Shown: positions 35,152-44,739, counted from the first letter of the stretch. The stretch: DNA of 64,000 nt from Chryseobacterium sp. JUb7 (GCF_024806495.1 NZ_JANUFF010000014.1:52408-116407); one strand, 5' to 3'. Numbers and translations: made by a program. Notes: generated by a model not told the origin, from the sequence alone.

Positions 35152-35673
35152 ATGAAGAAAACGTTAGTAGTTTTTGCGCACCCTTATTTAGAGCACTCAA
35201 ACTCAAATGCAGAGCTCATTAACTTTTATGTTCGTCATCAGCATTTTACCTTAAGAGATCTTTACGAAGAATACCCCAATTTTCATATTGCTGCCTTCCG
35301 GGAGCGAAAAAGATTAAAAAATTATGACCGTTTTATTTTCCAGTTTCCGCTAATATGGTTTGGAATGCCTCCTCTACTGAGGCTTTGGATCGATGAAGTT
35401 TTCGATCGCGAATGGCTTAAAGATGGTCAGGAAAACCCTTTGGAAGGAAAAGAAGTTCATATTCTGGTTACTACCGGAGGAAAAGAAAGATCGTTTAGTA
35501 AAGAGGGAACTTATCAATATACCATAGAAGAACTGATCAGTGGACTGATTGTTTCATTGCATGTTTTTAAAGCCAATATCAAGAACATTAAAGTGGTTTA
35601 TGAAGCCAATAAACTGTCAAAAAAAGAAATCGTTTTACATAAAAAAGAATTTGTAGAACTCCTTAATCAATAA
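35152..35673 (+). CDS. KefF-like NAD(P)H:quinone oxidoreductase
   Basis: The 173-residue flavodoxin-fold protein has KTLVVFAHPYLEHSNSNAEL at the N-terminus, FQFPLIWFGMPPLLRLWIDE near 65 and VTTGGKERSFSK near 108. These are the marks of the KefF/YheR/MdaB FMN oxidoreductase group. KefF is the ancillary activator of the KefC potassium efflux system, and a KefC-like antiporter gene starts eight bases downstream. The ATG at 35152 is used; a TTG precedes it. Confidence 0.85.
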   Translation: MKKTLVVFAHPYLEHSNSNAELINFYVRHQHFTLRDLYEEYPNFHIAAFRERKRLKNYDRFIFQFPLIWFGMPPLLRLWIDEVFDREWLKDGQENPLEGKEVHILVTTGGKERSFSKEGTYQYTIEELISGLIVSLHVFKANIKNIKVVYEANKLSKKEIVLHKKEFVELLNQ

Positions 35674-35681
35674 ATTGCTAT

Positions 35682-37559
35682 ATGGAATCTACCTTAGCCA
35701 TGAATACTCTGATTTTCCTGGGCGTTGCCATTATTATGGTTCCGCTGGCAAGGAAATTCGGGCTAAGTTCCGTGATTGGGTATATTGCGGGAGGGATAAT
35801 TATTGGGCCTTATGTTTTGAAACTTACCGGGAAGGATGTCAACGACATTATGCATGCCAGTGAATTTGGAGTCATCATGCTTTTGTTTTTGGTAGGTCTG
35901 GAGCTTGAGCCGAGGAAGTTTTGGGAAATGCGGAAGAAAATCATTGGCTTAGGGCTTACCCAGATGCTTTTAACTATCTCCTTACTTTTTTTAGTCTTTA
36001 TCTGGGCGGGCTGGAGAATTGATAAAGCCGTTGCCATTGCCATGTGTTTTGCATTATCTTCCACAGCAATTGTTTTACAGACATTGCAGGAAAAAAATAA
36101 TCTTAAAACACTCGCCGGAGAGGCTTCTTTCTCTACCCTACTATTTCAGGATATTGCAGTGATTCCTATTCTTGCTATTTTACCTATTGTTGCCAACTAT
36201 AAAGCCAGGCATACTGACAATGAAATTCAGGTGGTCATTCAGACATTACCCGAATGGATGCAGGCCGGAACAGTTATTTTAGGAGTTATTATTTTAATTT
36301 TACTGGGTCGATATGTTTTCGTTCCGTTTTTAAGATATGTTTCAAAATCGGGAATGACTGAACTTTTAACCGCTTCTTCTTTATTCTTAGTCATTGGAGT
36401 ATCAGAATTAATGGTAGCCATAGGTCTTTCTCCCGCTTTAGGAGCTTTCCTTGCAGGAGTTATGCTTGCCAACAGTGAATTCCGTCACGAACTGGAAGCC
36501 CAGATTGATCCGTTTAAAGGATTGCTGCTGGCCGTATTTTTTGTAAGTGTAGGTTCTACCATGAACTTCAACATTATCCAACAGGATCCTGTCTTTATTT
36601 TCAGTACTGTTTTTGCTGTTTTAATTATAAAATTTGCTGTATTATTTGCCATTGGAAAGTTTTTTAAAATCGATACTCCCCAGAGTTTATTCTATGCATT
36701 TGCTCTTTCGCAGGTGGGAGAATTTTCCTTTGTTTTAGTTAATTTCGCCTCTACTCTCTATCTCGTAAGCCCCGAGCTGAATGCTCAAATGATGGCAGTA
36801 ACCGCTATTACCATGTGTATTACACCGTTCCTGTTAATCATTAATGATAAAATCATTACTCCGAAATTCATTAAAGAAGTTCCGGAAGGCGAGCAGGATT
36901 TTAATATTCTGGACAGTGCAGTTTCTCAAAAGAAAATTATCATTGTCGGATTTGGGCATTTTGGAAGTACTGTAGGTCGGCTATTGAAAGCTAACAAAAT
37001 ATCTGCTACTGTCTTAGACAGAGATTCAGACCGTGTAAAGCTGCTTAGAAGCTATGGTTTTAAAGTATACTATGGTGATGCCACCCGAATTCCGATCCTG
37101 AGAGCAGCAGGTATTGAGGATGCAGAATTATTGGTTCTATGCCTTGATGATCCAAAAGACAATAAATTTATTGCAGATCTGGTTCGTGAGCACTACCCTG
37201 ATGTTAAGATCTTTGTAAGAGCTAAAAACAGGATTGATGCCTATGATTATCTCAATAACGGTATTGAAAACATTTACCGTGAAACCTTGGGAACTGCTGT
37301 AGATATGGCTGTGGACGTACTTCATGAAACAGGTATGAGAAAATATGCTGCAAGGCGACTTGGTCAGAGGTTTATGGCTATCGATAAAGCTTCTGTGAGA
37401 AGGCTGGCGAAATTAAAAGCAGAAGAAAATGACGTCATGCTGTTTACAACAAAAGAAATTCTGCAACGTGAGGAAGATCTTCTTGCTTACGATAATCTTA
37501 ATTTCGAAAATAGAGAGTGGGAAGACTCATCTTCAGAAGAAGAGCAGGAAGAAGATTGA
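35682..37559 (+). CDS. KefC-like CPA2 monovalent cation:proton antiporter with RCK domain
   Basis: The 625-residue protein has an N-terminal CPA2 exchanger domain of 12 or so helices (about 5-390, with GVIMLLFLVGLELEP and the ALSSTAIVLQ region). A TrkA-N/RCK nucleotide-binding domain follows (about 413-530: KKIIIVGFGHFGSTVGRLLK, then VLDRDSDR and YGDATR). The C-terminal tail is acidic. KefC-type systems release K+ in response to electrophiles under glutathione control. The upstream KefF-like oxidoreductase supports this, although glutathione use in this lineage is uncertain. Confidence 0.9.
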   Translation: MESTLAMNTLIFLGVAIIMVPLARKFGLSSVIGYIAGGIIIGPYVLKLTGKDVNDIMHASEFGVIMLLFLVGLELEPRKFWEMRKKIIGLGLTQMLLTISLLFLVFIWAGWRIDKAVAIAMCFALSSTAIVLQTLQEKNNLKTLAGEASFSTLLFQDIAVIPILAILPIVANYKARHTDNEIQVVIQTLPEWMQAGTVILGVIILILLGRYVFVPFLRYVSKSGMTELLTASSLFLVIGVSELMVAIGLSPALGAFLAGVMLANSEFRHELEAQIDPFKGLLLAVFFVSVGSTMNFNIIQQDPVFIFSTVFAVLIIKFAVLFAIGKFFKIDTPQSLFYAFALSQVGEFSFVLVNFASTLYLVSPELNAQMMAVTAITMCITPFLLIINDKIITPKFIKEVPEGEQDFNILDSAVSQKKIIIVGFGHFGSTVGRLLKANKISATVLDRDSDRVKLLRSYGFKVYYGDATRIPILRAAGIEDAELLVLCLDDPKDNKFIADLVREHYPDVKIFVRAKNRIDAYDYLNNGIENIYRETLGTAVDMAVDVLHETGMRKYAARRLGQRFMAIDKASVRRLAKLKAEENDVMLFTTKEILQREEDLLAYDNLNFENREWEDSSSEEEQEED

Positions 37560-37639
37560 TTTTTTTCATCTAAAATTATATTTATGTAAATAATATAAAG
37601 ACAGCTGCTTTTCCGATACTTAAAATCAATTTTAATTTA

Positions 37640-37670
37640 TTGTAAACCAACAGAAAAAAGAATATTTTTG
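37640..37670 (+). promoter_or_regulatory. Promoter for the carbonic anhydrase gene
   Basis: TTG at 37640-37642, a 20-bp spacer and TATTTTTG at 37663-37670 match the Bacteroidetes promoter. The leader would be about 40 bases. Confidence 0.7.
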
Positions 37671-37715
37671 TACTGTGCCGTTGGTACATGATAAAAACAT
37701 ATTAAACACATCTAC

Positions 37716-38459
37716 ATGAAAAAAATTCTTATCTCAGCCGGATTGTTTTCAACAATCTTCACGCTTGCCCAGCAACCTCACTGGAGCTACGATGGCAAAG
37801 AATCCCCTGAACACTGGAGCGAAATAAAAGGCAACGAAAAATGCGGTCAAAGCAAAACACAATCTCCTATCAATATTGTTACTTTAAAAACAAAAGTCGA
37901 TAAAAATCTGGGGAAGCTGAACTTCAATTACTCCACAGGAGATGTTAAAGATATTGAAGACAACGGGCATTCCCTGCAATTTGATTTTAAGGATGGCAGT
38001 TTTATTAATTACGGAGGCAAAAAGTACACTTTGATGCAGTTCCATGCTCATGAAGAATCAGAACATACGATCAATGGGATGCGCTATCCTTTAGAATTAC
38101 ATTTTGTACACAAAGCAGCAGACGGCTCAGTTCTGGTGATTGGTGTTATGGTAAAAGAAGGACAGGAAAATTCTTACTTTGAAAAGCTGAAAGTCTTTAA
38201 AAATCTGGCAAAAAACTCTAAAGAAGAGTCAGATATCGTCTTTAATCCTGAAAAAATGTATCCTAAAAATAAAGGATATTACACCTACTTCGGATCTCTT
38301 ACGACTCCGCCATGTTCAGATAATGTAACCTGGATCGTTTTCAAAAATCCAATTGATATGACTGAGGAAGAAATAGAGGAAATTTCCAAACATCTTCCTA
38401 AAAGCAATAACAGACCTTTGCAACCTCTCAATGGAAGGAAAGTTCTAAGTACAAAATAA
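37716..38459 (+). CDS. Alpha-class carbonic anhydrase
   Basis: The enzyme hydrates CO2 in the periplasm. The 247-residue protein has a signal peptide (1-18, ending FTLAQQ). The alpha-CA signatures are QSPINIV, the zinc histidines in QFHAHEESEHT and ELHFVH, and YYTYFGSLTTPPCSDNVTW near 188. The two cysteines (in EKCGQ and PPCSD) are placed for the usual disulfide. All catalytic features are present. Confidence 0.95.
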   Translation: MKKILISAGLFSTIFTLAQQPHWSYDGKESPEHWSEIKGNEKCGQSKTQSPINIVTLKTKVDKNLGKLNFNYSTGDVKDIEDNGHSLQFDFKDGSFINYGGKKYTLMQFHAHEESEHTINGMRYPLELHFVHKAADGSVLVIGVMVKEGQENSYFEKLKVFKNLAKNSKEESDIVFNPEKMYPKNKGYYTYFGSLTTPPCSDNVTWIVFKNPIDMTEEEIEEISKHLPKSNNRPLQPLNGRKVLSTK

Positions 38460-38462
38460 ACA

Positions 38463-38490
38463 GAGCCGGTTTGTTACCGGCTCCGCTTTT
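38463..38490. terminator. Bidirectional terminator
   Basis: GAGCCGGT (38463-38470) pairs with ACCGGCTC (38476-38483) around a 5-base loop. It lies between the convergent carbonic anhydrase and head-GIN genes. Confidence 0.8.
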
Positions 38491-38494
38491 ATAT

Positions 38495-39307
38495 TTATTG
38501 AATATTCACGCTCCCTCCACTACTCTCTTCTTTAGTAACAGATGTCACGTTTCCTTTTTTAGAAACATTGACACTTCCACCGGAAGATGCTTCAGCTTTA
38601 ACACTCGACGCTGCACTTATTTCTACACTTGCTCCACTGGATGCGTCTGCTTTCAGATGATCTACAATCATTCCTTTTGCAGAAATACTACTTCCTGATG
38701 ATGAACTTACATCAGCATTCTTGGCCTTCCCGGAAATATCAATGCTTGCCCCGGAAGAGGCTTCAATATCCAGATCAACAGCCCATATTTTCCCATTAAA
38801 ACTACTACTGCTGCCAACAGAAATTTCAAAATCATTCGCTTCAAGATCTCCGGATATACTTCCTGCACTTGACGCTTCAACATCCATTTTATCCTGGATA
38901 AACTTATCTTTTACTGTAATTTTAGCCGCAGAATTTGCTATTGCTTTTGAAAAATCTTTAGTATAAATTTTCGCAGTAACTTTATTATTATTCATCACAC
39001 GTATTCCGCGTTTGTAATGAATATGAACCTTACTTCCTATTTTCTCCACCAAAACCTCATCAATAATATTTTCCGGAGCAGAAATAACTACTTTTTCAAC
39101 ATCCGATTTTATAACTTCGGCATCAATAGCCTGTGAAACTTCAATTTCATCAAAATCTATACTTACCTCTTTTTGTTTTACAGGACCATGATCAGTATTG
39201 GTTACTTTCTCTACCCAGCCACTTTTCTCATTATTTCTTTTCTCATGTTTATCATTACACGACAGTACCAGGAATGCTGAGAAAATAAAAATAGTTGTTG
39301 ATTTCAT
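38495..39307 (-). CDS. Head GIN domain (DUF2807) adhesin-like lipoprotein
   Basis: The 270-residue protein has a lipoprotein signal (FLVLSCNDK, Cys at residue 17). The DUF2807 fold begins FDEIEVSQAIDAEVI and reads into a right-handed beta-helix of serine-rich repeats such as DIEASSGASIDISGKAKNAD, ADASSGASVEIS and AEASSGGSVNVS, about 20 residues each. It is probably surface-located and adhesin-like. The ATG at 39307 gives a proper lipoprotein signal; the frame is open to 39358. Confidence 0.87.
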   Translation of the reverse strand: MKSTTIFIFSAFLVLSCNDKHEKRNNEKSGWVEKVTNTDHGPVKQKEVSIDFDEIEVSQAIDAEVIKSDVEKVVISAPENIIDEVLVEKIGSKVHIHYKRGIRVMNNNKVTAKIYTKDFSKAIANSAAKITVKDKFIQDKMDVEASSAGSISGDLEANDFEISVGSSSSFNGKIWAVDLDIEASSGASIDISGKAKNADVSSSSGSSISAKGMIVDHLKADASSGASVEISAASSVKAEASSGGSVNVSKKGNVTSVTKEESSGGSVNIQ

Positions 39308-39365
39308 GCTTATTATTTTATAATTTAAGTTTTTAATATCTTTATACTTTATTAACAACTAATTT

Positions 39366-41504
39366 ATGAAAAATATTACATCGGTATTATTAATTTCTGC
39401 ATTAGCATTTAACTACTCTTGTACTACAATGAAAAAAGCCGATAATCAACAGGAAATTCCTGTACCCGATGCCCTGTCATCCAATCCTTTTATTAAAAAG
39501 AGCAAACTTCAGTATGAAGCTCCCGAATTTGATAAAATTAAAAATGAACATTTTAAACCAGCTTTTGATTTTGGGTTAAAACAACACGACGCCGAAATCA
39601 TTAAAATCGCAGACAATCCAAAAGCACCTACTTTTGAAAATACGATTGTAGCTTTAGAACAAAGTGGTGAAGTCTTGAAAAGAGCCGTTATTGTATTTTC
39701 AAACTTAACAAGTGCAAATACCAACCCTACTCTACAGGCTTTGGATGAAGAATATGCTCCGATTTTTGCAGCTCACTCTGATAAAATGTATTTGAATGAA
39801 AATCTTTACAAAAGAATACAGGCCATCACAGAAAACGGATTGGATTCTGAAAGTAAAAGATTATTACAATATTATAAGCAAAACTTTGAAATCGCAGGAG
39901 CTAATCTTTCTGCAGCTGACAAAGAAAAATTAAAACAAGTCAATCAGGAACTGGCTTCACTTTCTACTCAATATTCAAATAAATTATTGGAGGCCAGAAA
40001 AGTAGGTGGTGTTTTCTTTTCCGATGCTAAAGAATTGGATGGGCTTTCTGCAGACGAAATTGCAGCAGCTGCAACGGATGCTAAAAATGCAGGCAAAGAA
40101 GGTCAGTATCTTTTGGCTTTACAGAATACGACTCAGCAGCCTCTTCTACAAAACCTTAAAAACAGGGCAACCAGAGAAAAGCTTTTCAAAGCATCTTGGC
40201 TAAGAGCCGAAAAAGGCGATGCCAATGACACAAGAGAAACGATTGAAAAACTGGCAAAACTTAGACTTAAAAAGGCTCAGATTTTAGGCAAGAAAAGCTA
40301 CGCTGAATGGAAATTGCAGGACCAAATGGCAAAAACGCCTGAAGCAGCAACCAATTTAATGAATCAGATTGCAACACCTGCTGTAGAAACAGCAAGACGT
40401 GAAGCAAAAGACATTCAGGATTTGATCGACCAACAAAAAGGAGGTTTCAAAGTTGAACCTTGGGACTGGAATTTTTATGCAGAGCAGGTGAGAAAAGCGA
40501 AATTCGATTTAGATGAAAACCAAATCAAACCTTATTTTGAAATCACAACAGTTTTAGAAAAAGGGGTGTTCTTTGCTGCTGAAAAATTCTATGGATTAAC
40601 ATTCAAAAAGAGAACAGATCTTCCGGTTTATCATCCTGATGTAGTAACTTATGAAGTTTTTGATCATGACGGGAAATCTATTGCGATTTATTATCTTGAT
40701 TTCTATACAAGAGATTCTAAAAATGGCGGGGCATGGATGAGTAATTTTGTGGAACAGTCTTATTTATTAGGAACAAAACCTGTTATTGTAAACTGTTACA
40801 ATTATCAGAAACCAGCTCCGGGGAAACCTTCATTAATCAGTTATGATGATGTAACAACAATTTTCCACGAATTTGGACACTCTATCCACGGTATGTTTGC
40901 CAGTCAGAAATACCCTTCACTTTCAGGAACAAGTGTACCGCGAGATTTTGTAGAGTTTCCTTCACAAATTAATGAGCACTGGGCTTTAGATCCTGTTGTT
41001 TTGAAAAATTATGCTCTTCATTACGAAACAAAACAACCTATTCCACAGGCTTTAGTTGACAAAATTAAAAAAGCAGCAACATTCAATCAAGGATATATGA
41101 CTACAGAATTGGTTTCAGCTGCTGAAGTAGATATGGACTGGCATACAGTTACTAATGAGAATCAGTTGATTCCGGTTTTAGATTTTGAAAAACAATCTTT
41201 AGCTAAACATGGGTTTACTTTAGCAACAGTACCTCCAAGATATCATACTCCTTATTTTGCACACATCTGGGGCGGTGGTTATTCTGCAGGATATTACGCT
41301 TATTTATGGTCTGAGACTTTGGATAACGACGCTTGGGAATGGATTTCTAAAAATGGAGGATTGACTAGAGAAAACGGAGACCGTTTCAGAAAATATATTC
41401 TATCGGTAGGAAATTCTGTTGATCTGAATCAGGCATTCAGAGACTTCACCGGGCACGATCCGGATATCAAGCCTTTATTGAGAAACAGAGGTTTTATTAA
41501 ATAA
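39366..41504 (+). CDS. dcp: M3 family peptidase (dipeptidyl carboxypeptidase-like), lipoprotein
   Basis: The 712-residue protein has a lipoprotein signal (FNYSCTTMKK, Cys at residue 19) and a long helical domain. The M3 zinc site is TIFHEFGHSIHGMF with the third ligand in the downstream FVEFPSQINEHW block. The region near residue 460 (DFYTRDSKNGGAWM) and the C-terminal HIWGGGYSAGYYAYLWSE also fit Dcp. It cleaves C-terminal dipeptides from peptides in the periplasm or at the outer membrane. It is divergent from the head-GIN gene. Confidence 0.92.
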   Translation: MKNITSVLLISALAFNYSCTTMKKADNQQEIPVPDALSSNPFIKKSKLQYEAPEFDKIKNEHFKPAFDFGLKQHDAEIIKIADNPKAPTFENTIVALEQSGEVLKRAVIVFSNLTSANTNPTLQALDEEYAPIFAAHSDKMYLNENLYKRIQAITENGLDSESKRLLQYYKQNFEIAGANLSAADKEKLKQVNQELASLSTQYSNKLLEARKVGGVFFSDAKELDGLSADEIAAAATDAKNAGKEGQYLLALQNTTQQPLLQNLKNRATREKLFKASWLRAEKGDANDTRETIEKLAKLRLKKAQILGKKSYAEWKLQDQMAKTPEAATNLMNQIATPAVETARREAKDIQDLIDQQKGGFKVEPWDWNFYAEQVRKAKFDLDENQIKPYFEITTVLEKGVFFAAEKFYGLTFKKRTDLPVYHPDVVTYEVFDHDGKSIAIYYLDFYTRDSKNGGAWMSNFVEQSYLLGTKPVIVNCYNYQKPAPGKPSLISYDDVTTIFHEFGHSIHGMFASQKYPSLSGTSVPRDFVEFPSQINEHWALDPVVLKNYALHYETKQPIPQALVDKIKKAATFNQGYMTTELVSAAEVDMDWHTVTNENQLIPVLDFEKQSLAKHGFTLATVPPRYHTPYFAHIWGGGYSAGYYAYLWSETLDNDAWEWISKNGGLTRENGDRFRKYILSVGNSVDLNQAFRDFTGHDPDIKPLLRNRGFIK

Positions 41505-41510
41505 ATTTTT

Positions 41511-41540
41511 AAAAGCATTCAATTTTTTGGATGCTTTTTT
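41511..41540 (+). terminator. Rho-independent terminator after the M3 peptidase
   Basis: AAAAGCATTC (41511-41520) pairs with GGATGCTTTT with one G-T pair, followed by a T6 run. The next 200 bases hold no gene, only short words like CACTAATAGCACA and GTGACACTAATATGTGTC that look like repeat debris. Confidence 0.8.
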
Positions 41541-41743
41541 GCTTTTTATCTAAACACTAATAGCACATTTTTTTTCACAGGTGACACTAATATGTGTCAT
41601 CTCGTTGATTTTTATTCATTATAAAATTAAGATGCAAACATCTGTGAAAATCGGTATCATATATTATTTACGTTTTGGTCGAAACTATTCTTTTATTTAA
41701 AAAGGCGGGAGCCCATTCCTATTGATAAAAAAGCATTGTGTTA

Positions 41744-41772
41744 TTGGTAAAAAAAATATTCGCGTAAATTTG
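41744..41772 (+). promoter_or_regulatory. Promoter for ychJ
   Basis: TTG at 41744-41746, an 18-bp spacer and TAAATTTG at 41765-41772 fit the consensus. The ATG follows 17 bases later. Confidence 0.65.
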
Positions 41773-41789
41773 TATTTAAAATCAAGAAA

Positions 41790-42167
41790 ATGAATTGTCC
41801 CTGCTGTTCAGGAAAAATATACGAAGAATGTTGTAAACCTTATCATACAGGGGAAAAGAATGCTCCTACCGCAGAAGCTCTGATGCGTTCCCGGTTTTCT
41901 GCATTTGCAATTCCAAATGGTGACTATCTGATGGAAACCACACTACCGGGAAAAAGAAAATTACACAACAAAAAAGATTTGCAGGAATGGGGTGAAATCA
42001 ATGAATGGACTAAACTTGAAATCGTTCAGATACCAGCATTGAATCATGTTGAGTTTAAAGCTTATTATACAGACCAGGACGGAATCTCTCAGCTTCATCA
42101 TGAATTTTCAGTTTTTCAGAAAATGCATGACAGATGGTACTATGTTTCTGGTAATTTTCTAGATTAA
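41790..42167 (+). CDS. YchJ family protein (SEC-C motif)
   Basis: The 125-residue protein starts with a SEC-C zinc motif, MNCPCCSGKIYEECCKPYH, with CxC and CC spaced as in SecA tails. The YchJ core follows: ALMRSRFSAFAIPNGDYLME and the aromatic WTKLEIVQI strand region. There is no N-terminal SecA part. It is a small cytosolic protein of unknown function, common in proteobacteria and Bacteroidetes. Confidence 0.9.
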   Translation: MNCPCCSGKIYEECCKPYHTGEKNAPTAEALMRSRFSAFAIPNGDYLMETTLPGKRKLHNKKDLQEWGEINEWTKLEIVQIPALNHVEFKAYYTDQDGISQLHHEFSVFQKMHDRWYYVSGNFLD

Positions 42168-42540
42168 GAATCTACAGCTTGTTTTTTTATATTGTTTACT
42201 AGAATTATTTTAAGTTTTTTAAAATAATAATGAGATGCTTATTTTGAGTTTTTTCATCTTTAGAGTTTTTTTTCAAACTTTCGACGTCACAATAACTTCC
42301 TTCTAAGAAGTAACGAGTTCACTATTTATTTTAAATCTTTATTGATATATCCATATTCTGTGAATGTTTAGTTCAATTTTATCAGATTTCTATCATTTGC
42401 TTTAGTGAAAATTTCATTTAATAATGATTAAATCCCTAAAAAAAACATAATTAAAAAGAAATATTGGGTGAATTCATTAATAATTACAGGCAATTTTAAT
42501 ATTAAAATGTTAACAGGACAAAAATATTAAAAAACTGAAT

Positions 42541-42564
42541 ATCATTTATTTACAAATAAATGAT
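42541..42564. other. Perfect 10-bp palindromic hairpin in the gap before the dioxygenase cassette
   Basis: ATCATTTATT (42541-42550) and AATAAATGAT (42555-42564) close a TACA loop. The gap from 42168 to 42697 (530 bases) is very AT-rich and holds no gene. This hairpin, about 130 bases before the cassette, is the only ordered feature I see. It has no T run, so it is more likely regulatory or an AT-rich chance dyad than a terminator. Confidence 0.3.
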
Positions 42565-42697
42565 TAACATGGAAATTATCTTGTCGATTTAGGTAGTTAA
42601 CAACAATTAACAGTTAATTTTTTCTTCCATTACCATAAAGTAATAGCTTAGATTAAGTTCTTATGATGAACTAAAACATATCTAAAAAAACAAAATT

Positions 42698-43411
42698 ATG
42701 GACAGAAAAAATTTTTTGAAAAATCTGGGATTAGCTGGTGTTACTGCAATAGCTGCACCTGTTTTAATCCGTTGTAATCCCGATAACAATGAGATTACAA
42801 ATGAAGAAATAAATTGTACTACTACAAATTATGATTTGGAAGGACCATTTCCTACAAAAAGCCCTTCGACTCTTGAACGAATAAATATTATTGGAGATAG
42901 AACAGGGATACCTTTTGAAATTCAATTAACAATCAAAAATAAAAATACCGGCTGTTCTAATTTGGAAGGCGCCTTTGTAGATCTTTGGCATTGTGACAGG
43001 CAAGGAAATTATTCAGAATATGGAGGAAGTGATTTACAAATCATAGATTATACCCATTTACATTTCTTAAGGGGCAGACAAATCACAAATATCAATGGGG
43101 AAGTAAAATTTACATCTGTCTTTCCAGGATGGTATACTATAGGAAGTGTAACAAGAGCAACCCATTTGCATATACACATCTATAATAATAAAGGAAACTC
43201 ATTATTAGTCACTCAGCTTCCATTTCCTGATGATCCTAACAGCGCAGTCGTAAAAGTAAATGAATCTCCAGGCTATAAAGGAATGCTAGGCTACAGATAC
43301 AACACTGATGATGACCATTTCTTTGATGGTGTAGATACACAACTTTTGAATATTTCAGGAAACAATAATGATGGCTATGTTGGGACACGTACTATAATTG
43401 TTTCTGCGTAA
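42698..43411 (+). CDS. Intradiol ring-cleavage dioxygenase-like exported protein, copy A
   Basis: The 237-residue protein begins DRKNFLKNLGLAGVTAIAAP, a Tat-like signal with RK rather than RR, ending near LIRC. The fold matches intradiol dioxygenases: DLEGPFPTKSPS, then VDLWHCDRQGNYSEYGG (first Tyr ligand), FPGWY (second Tyr) and RATHLHIHIYN (His ligands). Four extra residues separate the second Tyr from the conserved Arg compared with copy B (GWYTIGSVTRATH versus GWYNGRATH). It opens a three-gene cassette duplicated at 52.6 kb. The substrate is unknown; these exported forms are not classical catechol enzymes. Confidence 0.85.
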   Translation: MDRKNFLKNLGLAGVTAIAAPVLIRCNPDNNEITNEEINCTTTNYDLEGPFPTKSPSTLERINIIGDRTGIPFEIQLTIKNKNTGCSNLEGAFVDLWHCDRQGNYSEYGGSDLQIIDYTHLHFLRGRQITNINGEVKFTSVFPGWYTIGSVTRATHLHIHIYNNKGNSLLVTQLPFPDDPNSAVVKVNESPGYKGMLGYRYNTDDDHFFDGVDTQLLNISGNNNDGYVGTRTIIVSA

Positions 43412-43456
43412 AGCTATCCTGATTCATATTTTTAATTAACTATAAATTTTAATAGT

Positions 43457-44101
43457 ATGATAGTAAATAGTGATTCAACGATATTTAACTCCAATACAAG
43501 ATCTTGGTGCGAAGAAAATTCTTTTCTTATAAATGAAATGAATTTTGAAGATAAAAATCTGAAACTAAAAAAAGTTACAGAAGTAATCATAAAGGATGGA
43601 GAAACATTTTCTTTGAATTATCCGGAAGATTCACAGATTATTATTCTTGTCCTTTATGGAAAAATTACCACCGATTGTTTCCCTTATGATATTTTTTCAA
43701 ATCAAGTTTTCGTGTCAAATTCTAACTCCAATAATACAGTAGAAATAAGAAACGGGCTTGAGGATGAAAGTACAGATATTATAATTTTCGAAGTAACTGA
43801 TAAGGATAATGAAAACTTCATTTCTTTAGAAGATTTGGTTATAAAAAATAAGAATGAATTAATTCCATTAACTAATACTTTAACAATACCTTGTTTTATC
43901 GGACTTTATGATGGAAGAAAAAAACAGAGGTATACACTAAAACAGAAAAATAAATCAATTTTTGGTATTGTAATAAATGGAGCCTGTGAATTTCAAGACA
44001 GATTAATGGAAACTCGCGACGCTATTCTTCTTTATGATATTAATGCATTAGAATTTGAAGCTCTGAGTGAAAACCTATTAATTATTTTCTTAGAGGTTTA
44101 G
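43457..44101 (+). CDS. Double-cupin-like protein of the dioxygenase cassette, copy A
   Basis: The 214-residue protein has no signal peptide. It reads as two short beta-barrel halves. The second (about 155-214) carries KSIFGIVINGACEFQDRLME, TRDAILLYDINALEFEALSE and a hydrophobic end, resembling the C-terminal cupin of pirin/YhaK-like proteins. The typical metal histidines are not visible, so binding rather than catalysis is likely. It follows the dioxygenase by 45 bases and has a clear paralog at 53529-54173. The function is unknown and the cupin call is inference. Confidence 0.75.
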   Translation: MIVNSDSTIFNSNTRSWCEENSFLINEMNFEDKNLKLKKVTEVIIKDGETFSLNYPEDSQIIILVLYGKITTDCFPYDIFSNQVFVSNSNSNNTVEIRNGLEDESTDIIIFEVTDKDNENFISLEDLVIKNKNELIPLTNTLTIPCFIGLYDGRKKQRYTLKQKNKSIFGIVINGACEFQDRLMETRDAILLYDINALEFEALSENLLIIFLEV

Positions 44102-44235
44102 TTTCTCTTAAATAATCCGATATTAACATGATTGCCTACTTAATACCTGGCTTTTAATGATTACTAGAAATAATTGAAATTATTTTCCATATCCAATTTG
44201 AAAATTAAGTAAGCATTCAATAATTAAAAGACATT

Positions 44236-44739
44236 ATGGTGCAAATAAAGTTAGCATTCCGAATTGTAATTGATCAAAACTCTGCACTTATTTGGGATAA
44301 ATATATTTTTGAAGATACTTATTTTGAATACAGAGTGCAGCATCAGGTCTTTAATGACGGCAGAGAACCTGTTGATAACTATTGGGAGCTTTTGATTAAA
44401 AATCCTGATGCAACAAAAATTCCTTTTTTACTCAGTGCAAGTGTTGCAAGTTATATATCCCAACTAAATGGCAGTATTAAAAGCCTACCTGATGTACTAG
44501 GTAACACATTTTTTCCAATTGATACCTTTAAGCTTGATCTTATCAGTTCAAATATCACTGATTCTTCAAAACATAAAATAGGCATAATATTTTACACTCC
44601 ATTACTTCATCTTATTGATATTATAGACAACAGGTATCTTTTAAGCAAAGGAAATAAGGACGTTGATGATTTTGAAACTTTTATGTTTCCTTTTCACTCT
44701 CAAATAGCTATTGCTTATTATAAACCATCTCAAAAATGA
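44236..44739 (+). CDS. Uncharacterised 167-residue protein of the dioxygenase cassette, copy A
   Basis: The protein starts MVQIKLAFRIVIDQNSALIW and is close to the 166-residue protein at 54541-55041 over its whole length. Shared blocks include DTYFEY, QHQVF, YWELL, PFL, YISQLNG, IKSLPDVLGNTFFP, FKLDLISSNI and LVDIIDN-like LIDIIDN. It has no signal peptide or membrane span. I do not recognise a family. Its constant place as the third gene of both cassettes is the best clue to function. The 134-base gap before it holds no gene. Confidence 0.75.
   Translation: MVQIKLAFRIVIDQNSALIWDKYIFEDTYFEYRVQHQVFNDGREPVDNYWELLIKNPDATKIPFLLSASVASYISQLNGSIKSLPDVLGNTFFPIDTFKLDLISSNITDSSKHKIGIIFYTPLLHLIDIIDNRYLLSKGNKDVDDFETFMFPFHSQIAIAYYKPSQK

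Noticed and set aside
42168..42697. Possible replication or attachment site in the AT-rich gap
   Set aside because: There are no DnaA boxes in clusters, no integrase and no direct repeats; only one AT-rich hairpin is seen.
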